Source of the DNA: an uncultured Campylobacter sp.
GTDB taxonomy: Bacteria > Campylobacterota > Campylobacteria > Campylobacterales > Campylobacteraceae
Direction of reading: 5' to 3'
Length of the DNA stretch: 64,000 bases
Assembly (NCBI RefSeq): GCF_938017775.1
Contig: NZ_CALIIU010000021.1
Coordinates: 7,793 to 71,792, forward strand
The position numbers and the translations under genes are program-made. This document shows positions 8,563 through 17,715 of the stretch, one piece after another; position 1 is the stretch's first letter, and every line of letters begins with the position of its first letter. The notes beneath the pieces were generated by a model. The model did not search any database and was not told the DNA's origin. It saw only the letters and a list, made by a program, of their open reading frames with translations.

Positions 8563-8784
8563 CTATTCGGTCACCGGAAGCGGCGGCATATCGGCGTTTA
8601 TATCGACTTTGGGCTCGCTAGGCGCGATAGGCACGTCCTTTGGCACCTCGCTATCCACCGGCGGCTTTTGCAAGGTGTCCTTTTTCTCATCGTCGCAACC
8701 ACCCAAAGCAAGCGCGCAGACAAAGATCGCGCACGTGGCAAAAACGCGCATAAGCCCCGCGCCAAATTTAAAGAAATTTCTCAT
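8563..8784 (-). CDS. Small predicted lipoprotein
   Basis: This 73-residue protein has a lipoprotein signal: a basic start (MRNFFKFG), a hydrophobic core, and the lipobox ALGGC at about residue 30. A short acidic, proline-rich tail follows (PPVDSEVPKDVPIAPSEP). The start ATG at 8782-8784 shares a base with the queD stop (TGATG), which decides it over a longer upstream reading. It should be anchored to the inner or outer membrane facing the periplasm. No function can be assigned. Confidence 0.75.
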   Translation of the reverse strand: MRNFFKFGAGLMRVFATCAIFVCALALGGCDDEKKDTLQKPPVDSEVPKDVPIAPSEPKVDINADMPPLPVTE

Positions 8785-9365
8785 CAGCAGTCCTTTGGAT
8801 AGATGATTTTTTCGCCGCGCAGCAGCTTTTGCCAAAGCTCGGGCTGCCTCCACTCCTCGCGCACGGCGGGCGAGAATTCTATCTCATCCAGCGCGATCTC
8901 GCCCATCTGCGGATTGTAGGCGTCCTCGCGGAAGCACTGCGCGTAGCCGGTGGCAGTTTCGTGCACGATGACGCTGTGAAGCTTTACTTCGCGCTCGCCG
9001 TTTTGCATCTGAGTCAGGCTCAAAAGTCGGTCCACAAGGACGAAAAAAATTCTACAAAACTGCTCCGCGCTTGGATTTAGCGGTATCTGTACCCAGCGCG
9101 CGCTGTGTTTTTTAAGATCCGCGATATAGCCCGCATCATCGTGCGCGTAGATCGTCGTAGCGTGATCGAAACTATCGATAAGCTCGCGGATACCGAGCTT
9201 CATGTAGCCGAAGTCATAAACCATCCCCGCTTCATCCAAAAAATTTGAGCTAAGCAAAATTTCGCATCTGTAGGAGTGGCCGTGGATGCTCGTGCGACAC
9301 CGCTTCGAACCGCACAGGCGCACGATATGAGCGTTTTCGAATTCGTATAATTTCCTAATTATCAT
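8784..9365 (-). CDS. queD: 6-carboxytetrahydropterin synthase (QueD)
   Basis: This 193-residue enzyme of the PTPS family makes 6-carboxy-5,6,7,8-tetrahydropterin from dihydroneopterin triphosphate in queuosine synthesis. Zinc ligands are visible: the histidine in FENAHIV (near residue 13) and the pair in SIHGHSY (near 33). The catalytic DHAT and a late glutamate-histidine region (SVIVHETATG) follow. The start ATG 9363-9365 overlaps the queE stop by four bases (ATGA). Its partner QueE uses the product, so the two act in sequence in the cytoplasm. Confidence 0.94.
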   Translation of the reverse strand: MIIRKLYEFENAHIVRLCGSKRCRTSIHGHSYRCEILLSSNFLDEAGMVYDFGYMKLGIRELIDSFDHATTIYAHDDAGYIADLKKHSARWVQIPLNPSAEQFCRIFFVLVDRLLSLTQMQNGEREVKLHSVIVHETATGYAQCFREDAYNPQMGEIALDEIEFSPAVREEWRQPELWQKLLRGEKIIYPKDC

Positions 9366-10327
9366 ACCCCGTCCTTCTCGCCCCAAATTCTAATGTGCAG
9401 GCGATCGGAGTAATTATAGCCGTTTTTTAGGCAAAAATCCACGCAAAATTGCGCGGCGCTTTCCAGCTCGCGACGATCTGCGCCGCACGGCATGCAATAA
9501 ACCTCGCCGCCGCATGCCGCTAAAATTTCAGCGATCTCAGGCTGCGCGTCAAACTCGGGCGAGATCACGAACTTGTAAAAGCTATCCTTTGCGTTTTGTT
9601 TTAAGCTTCGTAGCGCGGCGAAGCTCAGCCTGCGTTCGCGCGGCTCGGCGGAGTTTGAGAGCTTGGGCGAGACTGCAAAGACGCAGTTTTTGTAGGCGGG
9701 AAAATTTTCAAAATCCACGAAAATCGTGCCGTTGGTTTCGAAGTGCACCGCATGTCCGCGCGCTAGCAGCTCGCAGACGAACTCGTAAAATAGCGCTTCT
9801 TTATGGTGCAGTAGCGGCTCGCCGCCGGTGATAACGATGATAGGCTTTTGATAAAGCTTAGCGCTCTGCGGTGAAACGGAGCTTTGCGGATTTAAATTTG
9901 AAGAATTCTGCGCCGCGGAATTTAAAGAATTTTCGCTCGTTAAATTTAAAGATTTTTCTGCGCTACCGTTTTGGCGGGGAAGTCTTTGCGCGGCGGCGGA
10001 ATTTAAAGTATCGCTTTCAGAAAAAGGCTCGGCGGCGCAAAAGCCCGGCATAGAGCGTGCAGGTGCAGAACAGGATGAAGCGGATAAATTTGGAATTTTA
10101 TTCAAAAGCTGCGCTAAATTTAAAATTTCTTCATGCTCGAAGTGGTTCGTAAAGACTGCATGGATCGTATCGCAACCGCGCAAGATCTCGCCGGTCTTTG
10201 GCGAAATGCACTCGCCGCCGAAGCCCTCGCAGCGCAGATTACAGCCCGCAAAGCGAAAGAAAAACGCGAGCCTGCCTGCGTATTTGCCCTCGCCTTGGAT
10301 ACTTAAAAAGCTCTCAACAAGCCTCAT
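9362..10327 (-). CDS. queE: 7-carboxy-7-deazaguanine synthase (QueE) with a low-complexity insert
   Basis: This radical SAM enzyme makes the 7-deazaguanine core of queuosine. The N-terminus has the family start [24 protein letters not shown], written here in shorter pieces: SIQGEG, then [15 protein letters not shown] carrying the cluster cysteines. [10 protein letters not shown] follows near residue 165. The protein is 321 residues against roughly 240-250 for related proteins. The excess is a Ser/Asn/Ala-rich block at about residues 82-159 (9851-10084), encoded by RAATTY words, lying between the cluster motif and the GGEP motif. It overlaps moaA by four bases (ATGA). Confidence 0.92.
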   Translation of the reverse strand: MRLVESFLSIQGEGKYAGRLAFFFRFAGCNLRCEGFGGECISPKTGEILRGCDTIHAVFTNHFEHEEILNLAQLLNKIPNLSASSCSAPARSMPGFCAAEPFSESDTLNSAAAQRLPRQNGSAEKSLNLTSENSLNSAAQNSSNLNPQSSVSPQSAKLYQKPIIVITGGEPLLHHKEALFYEFVCELLARGHAVHFETNGTIFVDFENFPAYKNCVFAVSPKLSNSAEPRERRLSFAALRSLKQNAKDSFYKFVISPEFDAQPEIAEILAACGGEVYCMPCGADRRELESAAQFCVDFCLKNGYNYSDRLHIRIWGEKDGV

Positions 10328-11289
10328 CCGCCCGTCTCGTAAAATGCGCGGCTTGAAATTTCATTCGCCTCGTCCGCTTCCCAGCGATTTTTTTCAGGCT
10401 TATTCGCTAAAATTTTAGCCAAAATTTCCGCGGCTGCGGCAATGTCGCCCTCTTTGACCGCCTTTTTGATACTTAGCGCGTCCTCGAAGTAAAGACACGG
10501 GATCAAAAGCCCCTCGGCGCTTAGTCTGATGCGGTTGCAGCTCTCGCAAAAATCGTGCTTGTGCGGATCGATTATGCCGAAGGTGTAGCCGTCTGCTAGC
10601 GCGTAAAGCGACGCGGGCGAGCTTTGCGATTTCGGCAGAGCGGTAAAGATAAATTTACGCCTTAAAATATCTAAAATTTCGTTTGATTTTAAGCCTGTAA
10701 GATCGCCGGCATGGGTGTTTTCCATAAATTCTATGAAGCGAATCTGACAATCCTTCTCGCGGGCAAATTCCAGCAAATAGATCAGCTCATCGTCGTTGAT
10801 CCCCTTTAGCACGACGGTGTTTAGCTTGACTTTTAGTCCCGCTTCAAGCGCGGCGTCAAGGCCTTCTAAGACGTTATAAAGCACGCCGCGCTGAGCTATA
10901 AATTTAGCCCGCTCCGGACGCAGCGAGTCAAGCGACATATTGATGCGTTTTAGCCCCGCGTTTTTCAAGGCGCGCGCGTAGTTTTTGAGATAATACCCGT
11001 TGGTGGTAAGCGCGAGATCGATACCCGGAGCGTAATCCGCGATCATCTTTATAAAATCTTCGATCCCCCTGCGCACCAGCGGTTCGCCGCCGGTGATGCG
11101 GATCTTTTTCACGCCGCCGTCGATCGCAACCTTGACGAATAAAAACATCTCCTCAAAGCTTAAAATATTCTCTCGCGGCACCCAATTAAACGGCGTAGTA
11201 GGCATGCAATATCTGCATCTGAAATTACACCGCTGCGTAACCGAAATGCGCAAATAATCGATCGTTCGTCCAAATTTATCAATTAGCAT
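10324..11289 (-). CDS. moaA: GTP 3',8-cyclase (MoaA)
   Basis: This 321-residue radical SAM enzyme catalyses the first step of molybdenum cofactor synthesis. The N-terminal cluster motif is [10 protein letters not shown] and the SAM motif is [10 protein letters not shown]. The C-terminal second cluster appears as [21 protein letters not shown] place the start at ATG 11287-11289 (MLIDKFGR), the usual family start, rather than six codons upstream. The C-terminal residues are ETGG, so a GG-like end is present. It is co-transcribed with queE. Confidence 0.95.
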   Translation of the reverse strand: MLIDKFGRTIDYLRISVTQRCNFRCRYCMPTTPFNWVPRENILSFEEMFLFVKVAIDGGVKKIRITGGEPLVRRGIEDFIKMIADYAPGIDLALTTNGYYLKNYARALKNAGLKRINMSLDSLRPERAKFIAQRGVLYNVLEGLDAALEAGLKVKLNTVVLKGINDDELIYLLEFAREKDCQIRFIEFMENTHAGDLTGLKSNEILDILRRKFIFTALPKSQSSPASLYALADGYTFGIIDPHKHDFCESCNRIRLSAEGLLIPCLYFEDALSIKKAVKEGDIAAAAEILAKILANKPEKNRWEADEANEISSRAFYETGG

Positions 11290-11369
11290 ATTTTGCCTTA
11301 ATATCAATTTGCGGCGATTATATAAAAAACAAAGCGATTTTGCAAAATTTTATTTTTATATTGCTCCGG

Positions 11370-11729
11370 CTATTTTCTTACCGAGCCGATGAGCTCTTTA
11401 AGCTGATCTAGTAGCGGTCTAATCTGCTTTTCTACCCGCTCGTCGATCATCGTAGGCACTACATCTAGCCTCTGCTCTATCGTCTCGTCGATCACATCTG
11501 CGATCGCGTTTATATCGATATTGGGAGCTACTTTACCGCCCGAATCGATCATCTCTTTTAGCTCCTCGACCTTCTTTTTAAGCAGATAATTTTCCTGCAT
11601 AGCGTCGGTCAGAACCTGATCGAAGCGCTCGAATTTTTTATCCGCTTGCTTATCCTTAAAATATATGACGAAAAACATCAAAAATATAACGACGCAAAGT
11701 CCTAAAATGATGATAGTGTTAAGATCCAT
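11370..11729 (-). CDS. Membrane-anchored coiled-coil protein, unknown function
   Basis: This 119-residue protein has one N-terminal membrane helix (residues 4-25, TIIILGLCVVIFLMFFVIYF). A charged helical region (about 28-65, KDKQADKKFERFDQVLTD) likely forms a coiled coil, and a C-terminal helical tail ends QLKELIGSVRK. The bulk is probably cytoplasmic. Position between mqnP (10 bp away) and moaA matches the C. jejuni order as I recall it. No enzymatic motif is present. Confidence 0.7.
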   Translation of the reverse strand: MDLNTIIILGLCVVIFLMFFVIYFKDKQADKKFERFDQVLTDAMQENYLLKKKVEELKEMIDSGGKVAPNIDINAIADVIDETIEQRLDVVPTMIDERVEKQIRPLLDQLKELIGSVRK

Positions 11730-11738
11730 AGGGGTTCC

Positions 11739-12608
11739 TTAAAATAAATTTACAAAAACAAAGGCAAAAAAAGCGATGCCCAAGTAGCCATTGAGCGTGA
11801 AAAACGCGCGATCAATCTTGCTAAAATCACTACGTACGATCCTATGCTCGAAGTACAAAATCATCGCGCACGCAGCCACGCCCAGATAGGCAAAAAAGCC
11901 TAAATTTGCCGCCGCGCAAAACAGCAGCCAAAAAAGCACTGCTACGGCGTGAAAAATTTTGGAGATAAACATCGAGGCTTCCTTGCCGTAAAGCGCAGGG
12001 ATGCTGTAAAGCCCCGCCGTTCGGTCAAATTCTATATCTTGAAGCGAATACAACACGTCAAAGCCGCCTACCCAAAATACTACTCCAAAACACAGCAGCA
12101 CCGACCATAGCGGAATTACGCCGCTAACGGCGATCGCTCCCGCAATCGGCGCAAGCCCTAAGCAAAAGCCGAGCATTAAATGCGCGGTCTCGCTAAAGCG
12201 TTTAAAATATGAATACCCGCCCAATGCCGCTAAAATCGGCACCGAAAGCTTAAGCGCCAAAGGATTTATAAGCGCCGAAACCGCTATGAAAACCACTGCG
12301 TTTGCGATGATGAAAAGCAGTAAATTCCCGCGTCCGATCCGTCCGTCCACGCTAGGGCGCGAAGCACAACGCGGATTGGCGCGGTCGATATCCTCGTCCA
12401 GGTAGCGATTTAGAGCCATCGCGAAGCTTCTCGCGCTCACCGCGCATAAAATTCCTAAAAAAAGTAGCTTCCAGCCGAACCATACCGAGCCGCTTTGCAG
12501 TTTGCTCGCGGTAATCATCGCCGTAAAGATAAACGGCAGCGCGAAAACCGAGTGTTTAAAAACTATTAATTCGTTGATATCGGATAAAATTTCTTTAAAT
12601 TTAGCCAT
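11739..12608 (-). CDS. mqnP: UbiA-family prenyltransferase, probably menaquinone pathway (MqnP)
   Basis: This 289-residue integral membrane protein of the UbiA family has about eight helices. Two aspartate-rich prenyl-diphosphate motifs are visible: NRYLDEDIDRANPR (near residue 65) and DVLYSLQDIEFDRT (near 190). Campylobacter has menaquinone and uses the futalosine pathway, so MqnP is more likely than a ubiquinone enzyme. The start is ATG 12606-12608 with AAGGGG upstream; the frame stays open 40 codons further but that part crosses the promoter. The quinone would serve the complex I encoded nearby. Confidence 0.88.
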   Translation of the reverse strand: MAKFKEILSDINELIVFKHSVFALPFIFTAMITASKLQSGSVWFGWKLLFLGILCAVSARSFAMALNRYLDEDIDRANPRCASRPSVDGRIGRGNLLLFIIANAVVFIAVSALINPLALKLSVPILAALGGYSYFKRFSETAHLMLGFCLGLAPIAGAIAVSGVIPLWSVLLCFGVVFWVGGFDVLYSLQDIEFDRTAGLYSIPALYGKEASMFISKIFHAVAVLFWLLFCAAANLGFFAYLGVAACAMILYFEHRIVRSDFSKIDRAFFTLNGYLGIAFFAFVFVNLF

Positions 12609-12630
12609 TTTGCCCCTTATTTTGGGCACC

Positions 12631-12636
12631 ATTGTA
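12631..12636 (-). promoter_or_regulatory. Promoter -10 box for the mqnP-moaA-queED-rsmE operon
   Basis: TACAAT on the minus strand follows a T-rich tract (TTTTTTTTGA) and lies about 23 bp before the mqnP ATG. Transcription would start inside the leader, after the alternative upstream start, supporting ATG 12606-12608. Confidence 0.6.
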
Positions 12637-12668
12637 TCAAAAAAAAGTAAGAATAGCTCTAAATTTGA

Positions 12669-12674
12669 TATAAT
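12669..12674 (+). promoter_or_regulatory. Promoter -10 box for miaA
   Basis: A perfect TATAAT preceded by TTTGA lies at the right distance from miaA. Transcription should begin near 12681, downstream of the first possible TTG (12675), which therefore cannot be the miaA start. Confidence 0.7.
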
Positions 12675-12704
12675 TTGAACGAAAAATTTACGAAAGGAAA
12701 CGCC

Positions 12705-13610
12705 TTGAACCAAAATCAAAACTCGCACGCAAGCCCGCAGATCGCGATCATCGGCACCACCGCAAGCGGCAAAAGCGATCTTGCACTAAGTATCGCGCGC
12801 GAAATGGACGCCGTGATTTTGAGCCTCGATTCGCTCTGCATTTATCGGCAGATCAACATCGCAAGCGCCAAGCCAAGCGAGGAGCAGCTGCGCGAGATCA
12901 GGCACTTCGGCGTAAATTTAATCTATCCAAACGAATACTTTAGTGTCGGCGAGTTTATCAAAGAATACGCAGCCGCGCGGGCTTTTGCAGATCGTAGCGG
13001 CGCGCCTTTGATAATCACGGGCGGCAGCGGGTTTTATCTAAAGGCGATGCTAAGCGGGCTGGCGCCGAAGGTTCCCGATTTTAAAAGTGAAATTTCAAAC
13101 GATGAAATTTACGCTCTAGCCCAGCAGATCGATCCGGAATTTGCCGCAAAGCTTAGCGCGGCGGACGGCTTTCGGTTAAAAAAATGGCTAAGCATCTATA
13201 AATTTTGCAGCGAAGCGCCGAGTAAATTTCTGCGCGAAAAGACTGCTCCGCCCGTAATTTCGGATATTAAAATTTTTGAGATCGACGCGCCTAAGCAGTG
13301 GCTTGCGCAGCGTATCGAGGCGCGCACGAAAGCGATGTTTGAGCGCGGGCTTTTGGGGGAAGCGGAGTTTTTATTCGCCCGCTACGGCGCAGAGTGCAGG
13401 GCGCTAGGCTGCATCGGGCTAAAGGAGTGCGGGCAGCTTTTGCGCGGACAGATCTCGCGGGCGCAGTGCGAGCAGCTCGTGAGCCTGCACACGGTACAGC
13501 TCGCAAAGCGCCAACGCACTTTCAACCGCTCGCAGTTCGCAGATAAAATTTCGGCGTCGCCGCAAGAGCTGGAGCGTGAAATTTTAAAGCTCCTCCGCCG
13601 CGAGATTTAA
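12705..13610 (+). CDS. miaA: tRNA dimethylallyltransferase (MiaA)
   Basis: This 301-residue enzyme transfers a dimethylallyl group to A37 of UNN-reading tRNAs. The P-loop GTTASGKS lies near residue 17 and the conserved SLDSLCIY near 45. The later [13 protein letters not shown] and a GLKECGQLL segment are typical. The start is TTG 12705-12707, with AAAGGAAA just upstream; an earlier TTG is at the transcription start and is rejected. MiaA usually ends with a K-rich region; here it ends [15 protein letters not shown]. It is divergent from mqnP. Confidence 0.93.
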   Translation: MNQNQNSHASPQIAIIGTTASGKSDLALSIAREMDAVILSLDSLCIYRQINIASAKPSEEQLREIRHFGVNLIYPNEYFSVGEFIKEYAAARAFADRSGAPLIITGGSGFYLKAMLSGLAPKVPDFKSEISNDEIYALAQQIDPEFAAKLSAADGFRLKKWLSIYKFCSEAPSKFLREKTAPPVISDIKIFEIDAPKQWLAQRIEARTKAMFERGLLGEAEFLFARYGAECRALGCIGLKECGQLLRGQISRAQCEQLVSLHTVQLAKRQRTFNRSQFADKISASPQELEREILKLLRREI

Positions 13611-13814
13611 AATCAAAATTTATCAAAATTTGTGCGCTTGCTAGAAAAAAGTGAGACAAGGAAGTAAAATTTAGATTTAAATTTACCGCGCCGGTCGTAT
13701 CTTTAAAATTTTGCGGGGCGCGCCGAGGCCTTGCGTGACGCAGAATTTCGGTCAAATTTAATCGCCTTCGCAAATATCAAAGCTAAATTTATCGTTATCA
13801 AGCCTATCAAAATT

Positions 13815-14359
13815 TTAATTTTCCGCGCTTGCATTGCGCTTGAAAATAAAGACGTAACCGTATTTCTCGGGGTGCTGCGAGCTGTTTTTTAGCCCAACGA
13901 CGCAAAGCTCGTAAGTGCCGCTTTGCAAGCCGAGCTTGAGCGTGGAATTAAATTTTCGTATCTTGCCCGCAGCGCCGCTTTGGCACTCATAGCCTAGCTC
14001 GAGTTCGCCGCTTTTTAGCTTATCGAAACGATATTGCAAAGCATCGAAGCTCGCTAGGATCGCGGAGCCGCTTTGCGGGGCGAAATACAGCTTATCGCGC
14101 TTGAAAGCTACTTCGTAGCCCGCAGGCAGCGCAAACTCCTCGTCCATGCAAACGAAGATCTCATAGCTGCGCACCGTAAGCGGGTAGAAGGGTAAAGCTT
14201 TAGGCCCTTTACGGCGTCATAAAACAGCTGCTTATGCGCGTCCCAGTAGCTTAGAAGCTTTTTTACTCTGCATTTTCGCTCCTTTAAAAACTCACTCAAA
14301 TCGCGCACATCAAGCAGCGCAAAACCGTAGCCGTCAGCACTTAGCTCGCCCAAAAACAT
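13815..14359 (-). pseudogene. Hypothetical gene split by a -1 frame change
   Basis: Two leftward open frames join into one plausible protein of about 180 residues. The first half starts at ATG 14357-14359 behind a strong AAGGAGAG site (MFLGELSADGYGFALL). The second half has no ribosome site, opens only from about 14213, and continues to 13815 (LPFYPLTVRSYEIFVCMDEE). A single -1 step at the heptamer A-AAG-GGC (bases 14204-14210, minus strand) joins them. It could be a frameshift mutation, a sequencing error or programmed slippage. No known family. The beta-rich second half ends KYGYVFIFKRNA. It lies 54 bp after nuoN. Confidence 0.55.
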
Positions 14360-14376
14360 ATCTCTCCTTGTTGGCA

Positions 14377-14402
14377 AAGCGCGATGGGTTCAATTCGCGC
14401 TT
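14377..14402. terminator. Hairpin after nuoN
   Basis: A 7-bp inverted repeat (AAGCGCG/CGCGCTT, 12-base loop) lies between the nuoN stop and the next leftward gene. Only a short T-run follows on the leftward transcript, so it would be a weak terminator or 3' end stabiliser of the long nuo mRNA. Confidence 0.4.
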
Positions 14403-14413
14403 AAAATTTTAGC

Positions 14414-16189
14414 TCAATGCCCGCTTAAAAAGACGAAATTATTTACCGCGCCAGTTAGGAATTTCACCAAAAACGGCGCCAGCACGCACGCCACGCTAGC
14501 TAGCACGACGGCAAATTTTATCTGCACCGAGACCGCGCTCAGCGAGCCGTCAAGCTCCGCGTCCTCTCGCGGCTCGTGCAAAAACATACGCACGATGAGG
14601 CGCAGATAGTAATACAGGGCGAGCGCGCTATTTACCGCCATGATGACGGCGAGGGCGAAGTAGCCAGAATTGACCGCGGCGCTTAGCAGATACATCTTGC
14701 CCCAAAACACGCTAAACGGCGGAATGCCTGCAAGCGAGAGCATAAAAATCGCCGCACATAGCGCAAAGAGCGGATGGGTGCGGATCAGCCCGTCAAATTT
14801 CTCAAACGGATGCTCGAAGCGAACCGCGAACTTGGAGCTTTGCGCGCAAATTTCGGCGCCTGGCTCGCAAGTTTCAGTGCCGAAAAGGCTCGCTTCCGCG
14901 CCGGGCTCGATCGCTTTCAAATTTGGCCCGCTTGCTTTAGAATTTTGCTCGCTCGCTTTAACGCTCCACTCGGCGCAGGCTGAAATTTGTCCGTTCGCGC
15001 CTAAATTTAACTTGCCGGCAAAGCTCGGCTCGCGATTTTGCGAAAAAGTGGGCCTTGCATTTGAGATAGAGCTCTCGCCGTTTGCGTTTAAATTTAAAGC
15101 GGAGTTTTGGGTTTTAAATTTTAAATTTAACGAGCGTGCGCGCCTTTGCCGCACGCACCAGATGAACGCAAACGCACCGAGGTTCGCCACGGCATATAGG
15201 ATCCAGTAGGTAAAAAGTGCGGCGTTTGCCTGCGTCGAGCCGATCACGATCGCGCAGAGCACGAAGCCCGCGTGCGAAACGGAGCTGAAAGCAAGCATCC
15301 GCTTGATGTCGCGCTGCACGAGAGCCATGAGGTTTGCTAGGCTCATCGTAGCCACCGCTACGGCATAGAGCACGATGTTTAGCCACTGCACGCCGATACT
15401 TCCCAGCGCTTCAAACAGCCTGATCGCTACGACAAAGCCCGCGATCTTGGGCACGACGGACAAAAAGCCCGCCATAGCCGAGCTCGCACCCTCGTAAACG
15501 TCGGGCGTCCAGGTGTGAAACGGGATCAGCGAGAGCTTAAATCCTATCGAGACGATCATAAATGAGCAAGCGGCGAAAAGCAGGACGTTGGTTTGTAAAT
15601 TTGAACTCTTAGCGATCTGCGCGATATTTGAAATTTCCATAGAGCCGGTCGATAGAAAAAACATCGCCGCGCCGAATGCGAAAAAGCCCGATCCCAGCGC
15701 GCCCATTATGAAGTATTTTAGCGCCGCTTCGACCGATCTGGCGCGGTTGTGAAGCGCGATTAGCGTATAAAGCGCCAACGAGCCCGTCTCAAGCCCAACG
15801 AGGATCATCATTAAGCTTTCGCTCGCGACCATAAACTCATAGCCCACGAGCACGAATAAAAACAGCACGAAAAACTCCGCCGTGTGGTACTCGTGCGCGC
15901 TTCTTGCGCCCAAAGACAGAAAGATGAAAAATATCGAGCCTGCGAGCATGATAAGCATCGATAGCGTCGCGATTCCGTCCACCAGCATCACGTCGAAAAG
16001 CCCGCGTATGCCGCTGTTGTATCCAAAAACGAGCCCGAAGCCCAAAGCTAGCGCCAGTATCGTGATGACGGCGTAAAATTTATACGATAGCATGCGCGCA
16101 AAAAGCGAAACCGCAAGCATCAGCAGGGCAAATCCTCCGAGTATCGCCATAGGCGCGATCGAGGCTAAATTTAAAAGATTATTTTGCAT
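14414..16189 (-). CDS. nuoN: NADH-quinone oxidoreductase subunit N, with a loop insert
   Basis: This antiporter-like membrane subunit of complex I has the usual charged residues in its helices: the lysine region FIMGALGSG (near residue 162), FKLSLIPFHTWTPDVYEGA (near 217-235) and MALVQRDIKRMLAFSSVSH. It is 591 residues, about 100 more than typical. The excess is an Asn/Ser/Lys-rich hydrophilic block at about 347-460 (14810-15151), in the loop after helix WILYAVANLGAFAFIW and before HPLFALCAAIFML. The block is built of RAATTY words. It overlaps nuoM by 11 bp and is the last gene of the operon. Confidence 0.95.
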   Translation of the reverse strand: MQNNLLNLASIAPMAILGGFALLMLAVSLFARMLSYKFYAVITILALALGFGLVFGYNSGIRGLFDVMLVDGIATLSMLIMLAGSIFFIFLSLGARSAHEYHTAEFFVLFLFVLVGYEFMVASESLMMILVGLETGSLALYTLIALHNRARSVEAALKYFIMGALGSGFFAFGAAMFFLSTGSMEISNIAQIAKSSNLQTNVLLFAACSFMIVSIGFKLSLIPFHTWTPDVYEGASSAMAGFLSVVPKIAGFVVAIRLFEALGSIGVQWLNIVLYAVAVATMSLANLMALVQRDIKRMLAFSSVSHAGFVLCAIVIGSTQANAALFTYWILYAVANLGAFAFIWCVRQRRARSLNLKFKTQNSALNLNANGESSISNARPTFSQNREPSFAGKLNLGANGQISACAEWSVKASEQNSKASGPNLKAIEPGAEASLFGTETCEPGAEICAQSSKFAVRFEHPFEKFDGLIRTHPLFALCAAIFMLSLAGIPPFSVFWGKMYLLSAAVNSGYFALAVIMAVNSALALYYYLRLIVRMFLHEPREDAELDGSLSAVSVQIKFAVVLASVACVLAPFLVKFLTGAVNNFVFLSGH

Positions 16190-17708
16190 CGCTTCTTACC
16201 TTAAAATTTGCTTTTTCCATATAGGCGCGAGTCGCGGTCTGAGAGGCTTTGTTAAACATCAGCTCAAGGCTTTGCGTCACACTAGGCTCGATGCTTTTTA
16301 GCATCAAATTCGGCGCTACGCCAAGCACCACTACCAGCACGCAGATCGGGATGATAGAGCAAAGCTCGGTTCTGTTTAGATCGCTTAACTTTTTATTCTC
16401 CTCATGTACGAGCGCGCCGAAGAAGGTCTTTTTATAAAGATTCATCGAATAGATCGCACCCATTATGATGCCGAGTCCACCCAAGAGCGCGTAGCTAAAG
16501 CTTATTTTAAAAATCCCCGCAAGGCTTAGGAATTCTCCCACGAAGCCGATCGTAAGCGGAAGACCTATCGAGCCTAACAGCACGACGCAAAAACAAAACG
16601 CATAAAGCGGCATTACCCGCGCAAGCCCGCCGAACTCGCTAAAAAGCTTCGTGTGCCTGCGGTCGTATAAAAAGCCTACGAGCATAAAGAGCCCGCCGCT
16701 TACGATGCCGTGGCTGATCATCAAAAATACCGCACCGCTCATTCCTTCGCGGCTCATTGAAAAAATTCCTAGCATTATGACGCCCATATGCGCGATCGAG
16801 CTATACGCGATTACCTGTTTGATGTCCTTTTGCGCAAAGGCGATGAAGCTTGCATAGATGATCATAACGATCGCTATGGCGCACATCATCCCGCTAAAAT
16901 GCACGCTCGCGTCGGGAAATAGCGGCAGCGAAAATCGCACAAAGCCGTAGGTACCCATCTTAAGAAGCACCGCGGCAAGCAGAACCGAGCCTATCGTAGG
17001 GGCCTGCCCGTGCGCGTACGGAAGCCAGGTATGAAAAGGAAAGCAAGGCGTCTTGATCGCAAAAGCGACCGAAAATGCCAGAAATAGAGGAATTTGCGTG
17101 CTAAGCGGTAGCGACAAGCTCTGCCAGTTTAGGATATTAAAGCTATACTCCCCCGTAGCCTCGTGGTAGAAATAGCTCATCGCTACGAGTCCTACGAGTA
17201 GAAACATCGAACCCAGGAAGGTGTAGATGAAAAATTTCACCGCGGCGTAAATTCTCTTGCCGCTGCCCCATGCGCCGATTATGTAGAGCATCGGAATAAG
17301 CGAAAGCTCCCAAAAGATGTAAAACAAAATCGCATCCAGCGCCACAAAAACGCCCACCATCGTCATCTCTAAAAACAGAATGCAGATGATTAAATTTTTG
17401 GCGCGCTCTTTAATGCTTAGGCTAAGCAGCGCCAAAAAGGTAACCAGCGTGCTTAGGATCACTAAAAACAGCGAAATTCCGTCCACGCCGATGAAGTAGT
17501 TGATGCCGTATTCGCTTATGAAAGGGTGCAGCACGCTAAACGCGATACCGTCCACCGGCTCGTAGAGTATCCACAAAACGAGCGAAAGCACGAACTCTAT
17601 AAAGCTCATCGTAACGGCGTAGGTCTTAATGCTCGCTTCGTCGATCAAAAAGCCCAAAACCGCAGCTACCGCAGGAAAAAATATAACCAAACTTAAAAAG
17701 TATTCCAT
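16179..17708 (-). CDS. nuoM: NADH-quinone oxidoreductase subunit M
   Basis: This 509-residue proton-translocating membrane subunit has about 14 helices. The conserved glutamate lies in LFLEMTMVGVF, and lysines and histidines in AIKTPCFPFHTWLPYAHGQAP and QKDIKQVIAYSSIAHMG. These are the half-channel residues of the Mrp/NuoL-M-N family. The start is ATG 17706-17708 with GAGGTG upstream, eight bases before the end of nuoL, so translation is coupled. Length is normal, with no insert. Confidence 0.96.
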   Translation of the reverse strand: MEYFLSLVIFFPAVAAVLGFLIDEASIKTYAVTMSFIEFVLSLVLWILYEPVDGIAFSVLHPFISEYGINYFIGVDGISLFLVILSTLVTFLALLSLSIKERAKNLIICILFLEMTMVGVFVALDAILFYIFWELSLIPMLYIIGAWGSGKRIYAAVKFFIYTFLGSMFLLVGLVAMSYFYHEATGEYSFNILNWQSLSLPLSTQIPLFLAFSVAFAIKTPCFPFHTWLPYAHGQAPTIGSVLLAAVLLKMGTYGFVRFSLPLFPDASVHFSGMMCAIAIVMIIYASFIAFAQKDIKQVIAYSSIAHMGVIMLGIFSMSREGMSGAVFLMISHGIVSGGLFMLVGFLYDRRHTKLFSEFGGLARVMPLYAFCFCVVLLGSIGLPLTIGFVGEFLSLAGIFKISFSYALLGGLGIIMGAIYSMNLYKKTFFGALVHEENKKLSDLNRTELCSIIPICVLVVVLGVAPNLMLKSIEPSVTQSLELMFNKASQTATRAYMEKANFKVRSDAK

Positions 17709-17715
17709 GCCCACC

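Noticed and set aside
12675..12704. Earlier TTG start for miaA
   Set aside because: It lies at or before the expected transcription start of the TATAAT promoter; TTG 12705 has a proper ribosome site.
13522..13773. Leftward open frame after miaA
   Set aside because: Overlaps the miaA end on the other strand and lacks a start signal; RAATTY-coded.
14670..15209. Rightward 179-codon open frame opposite nuoN
   Set aside because: Mirror of the NuoN insert and flanking helices; no ribosome site.
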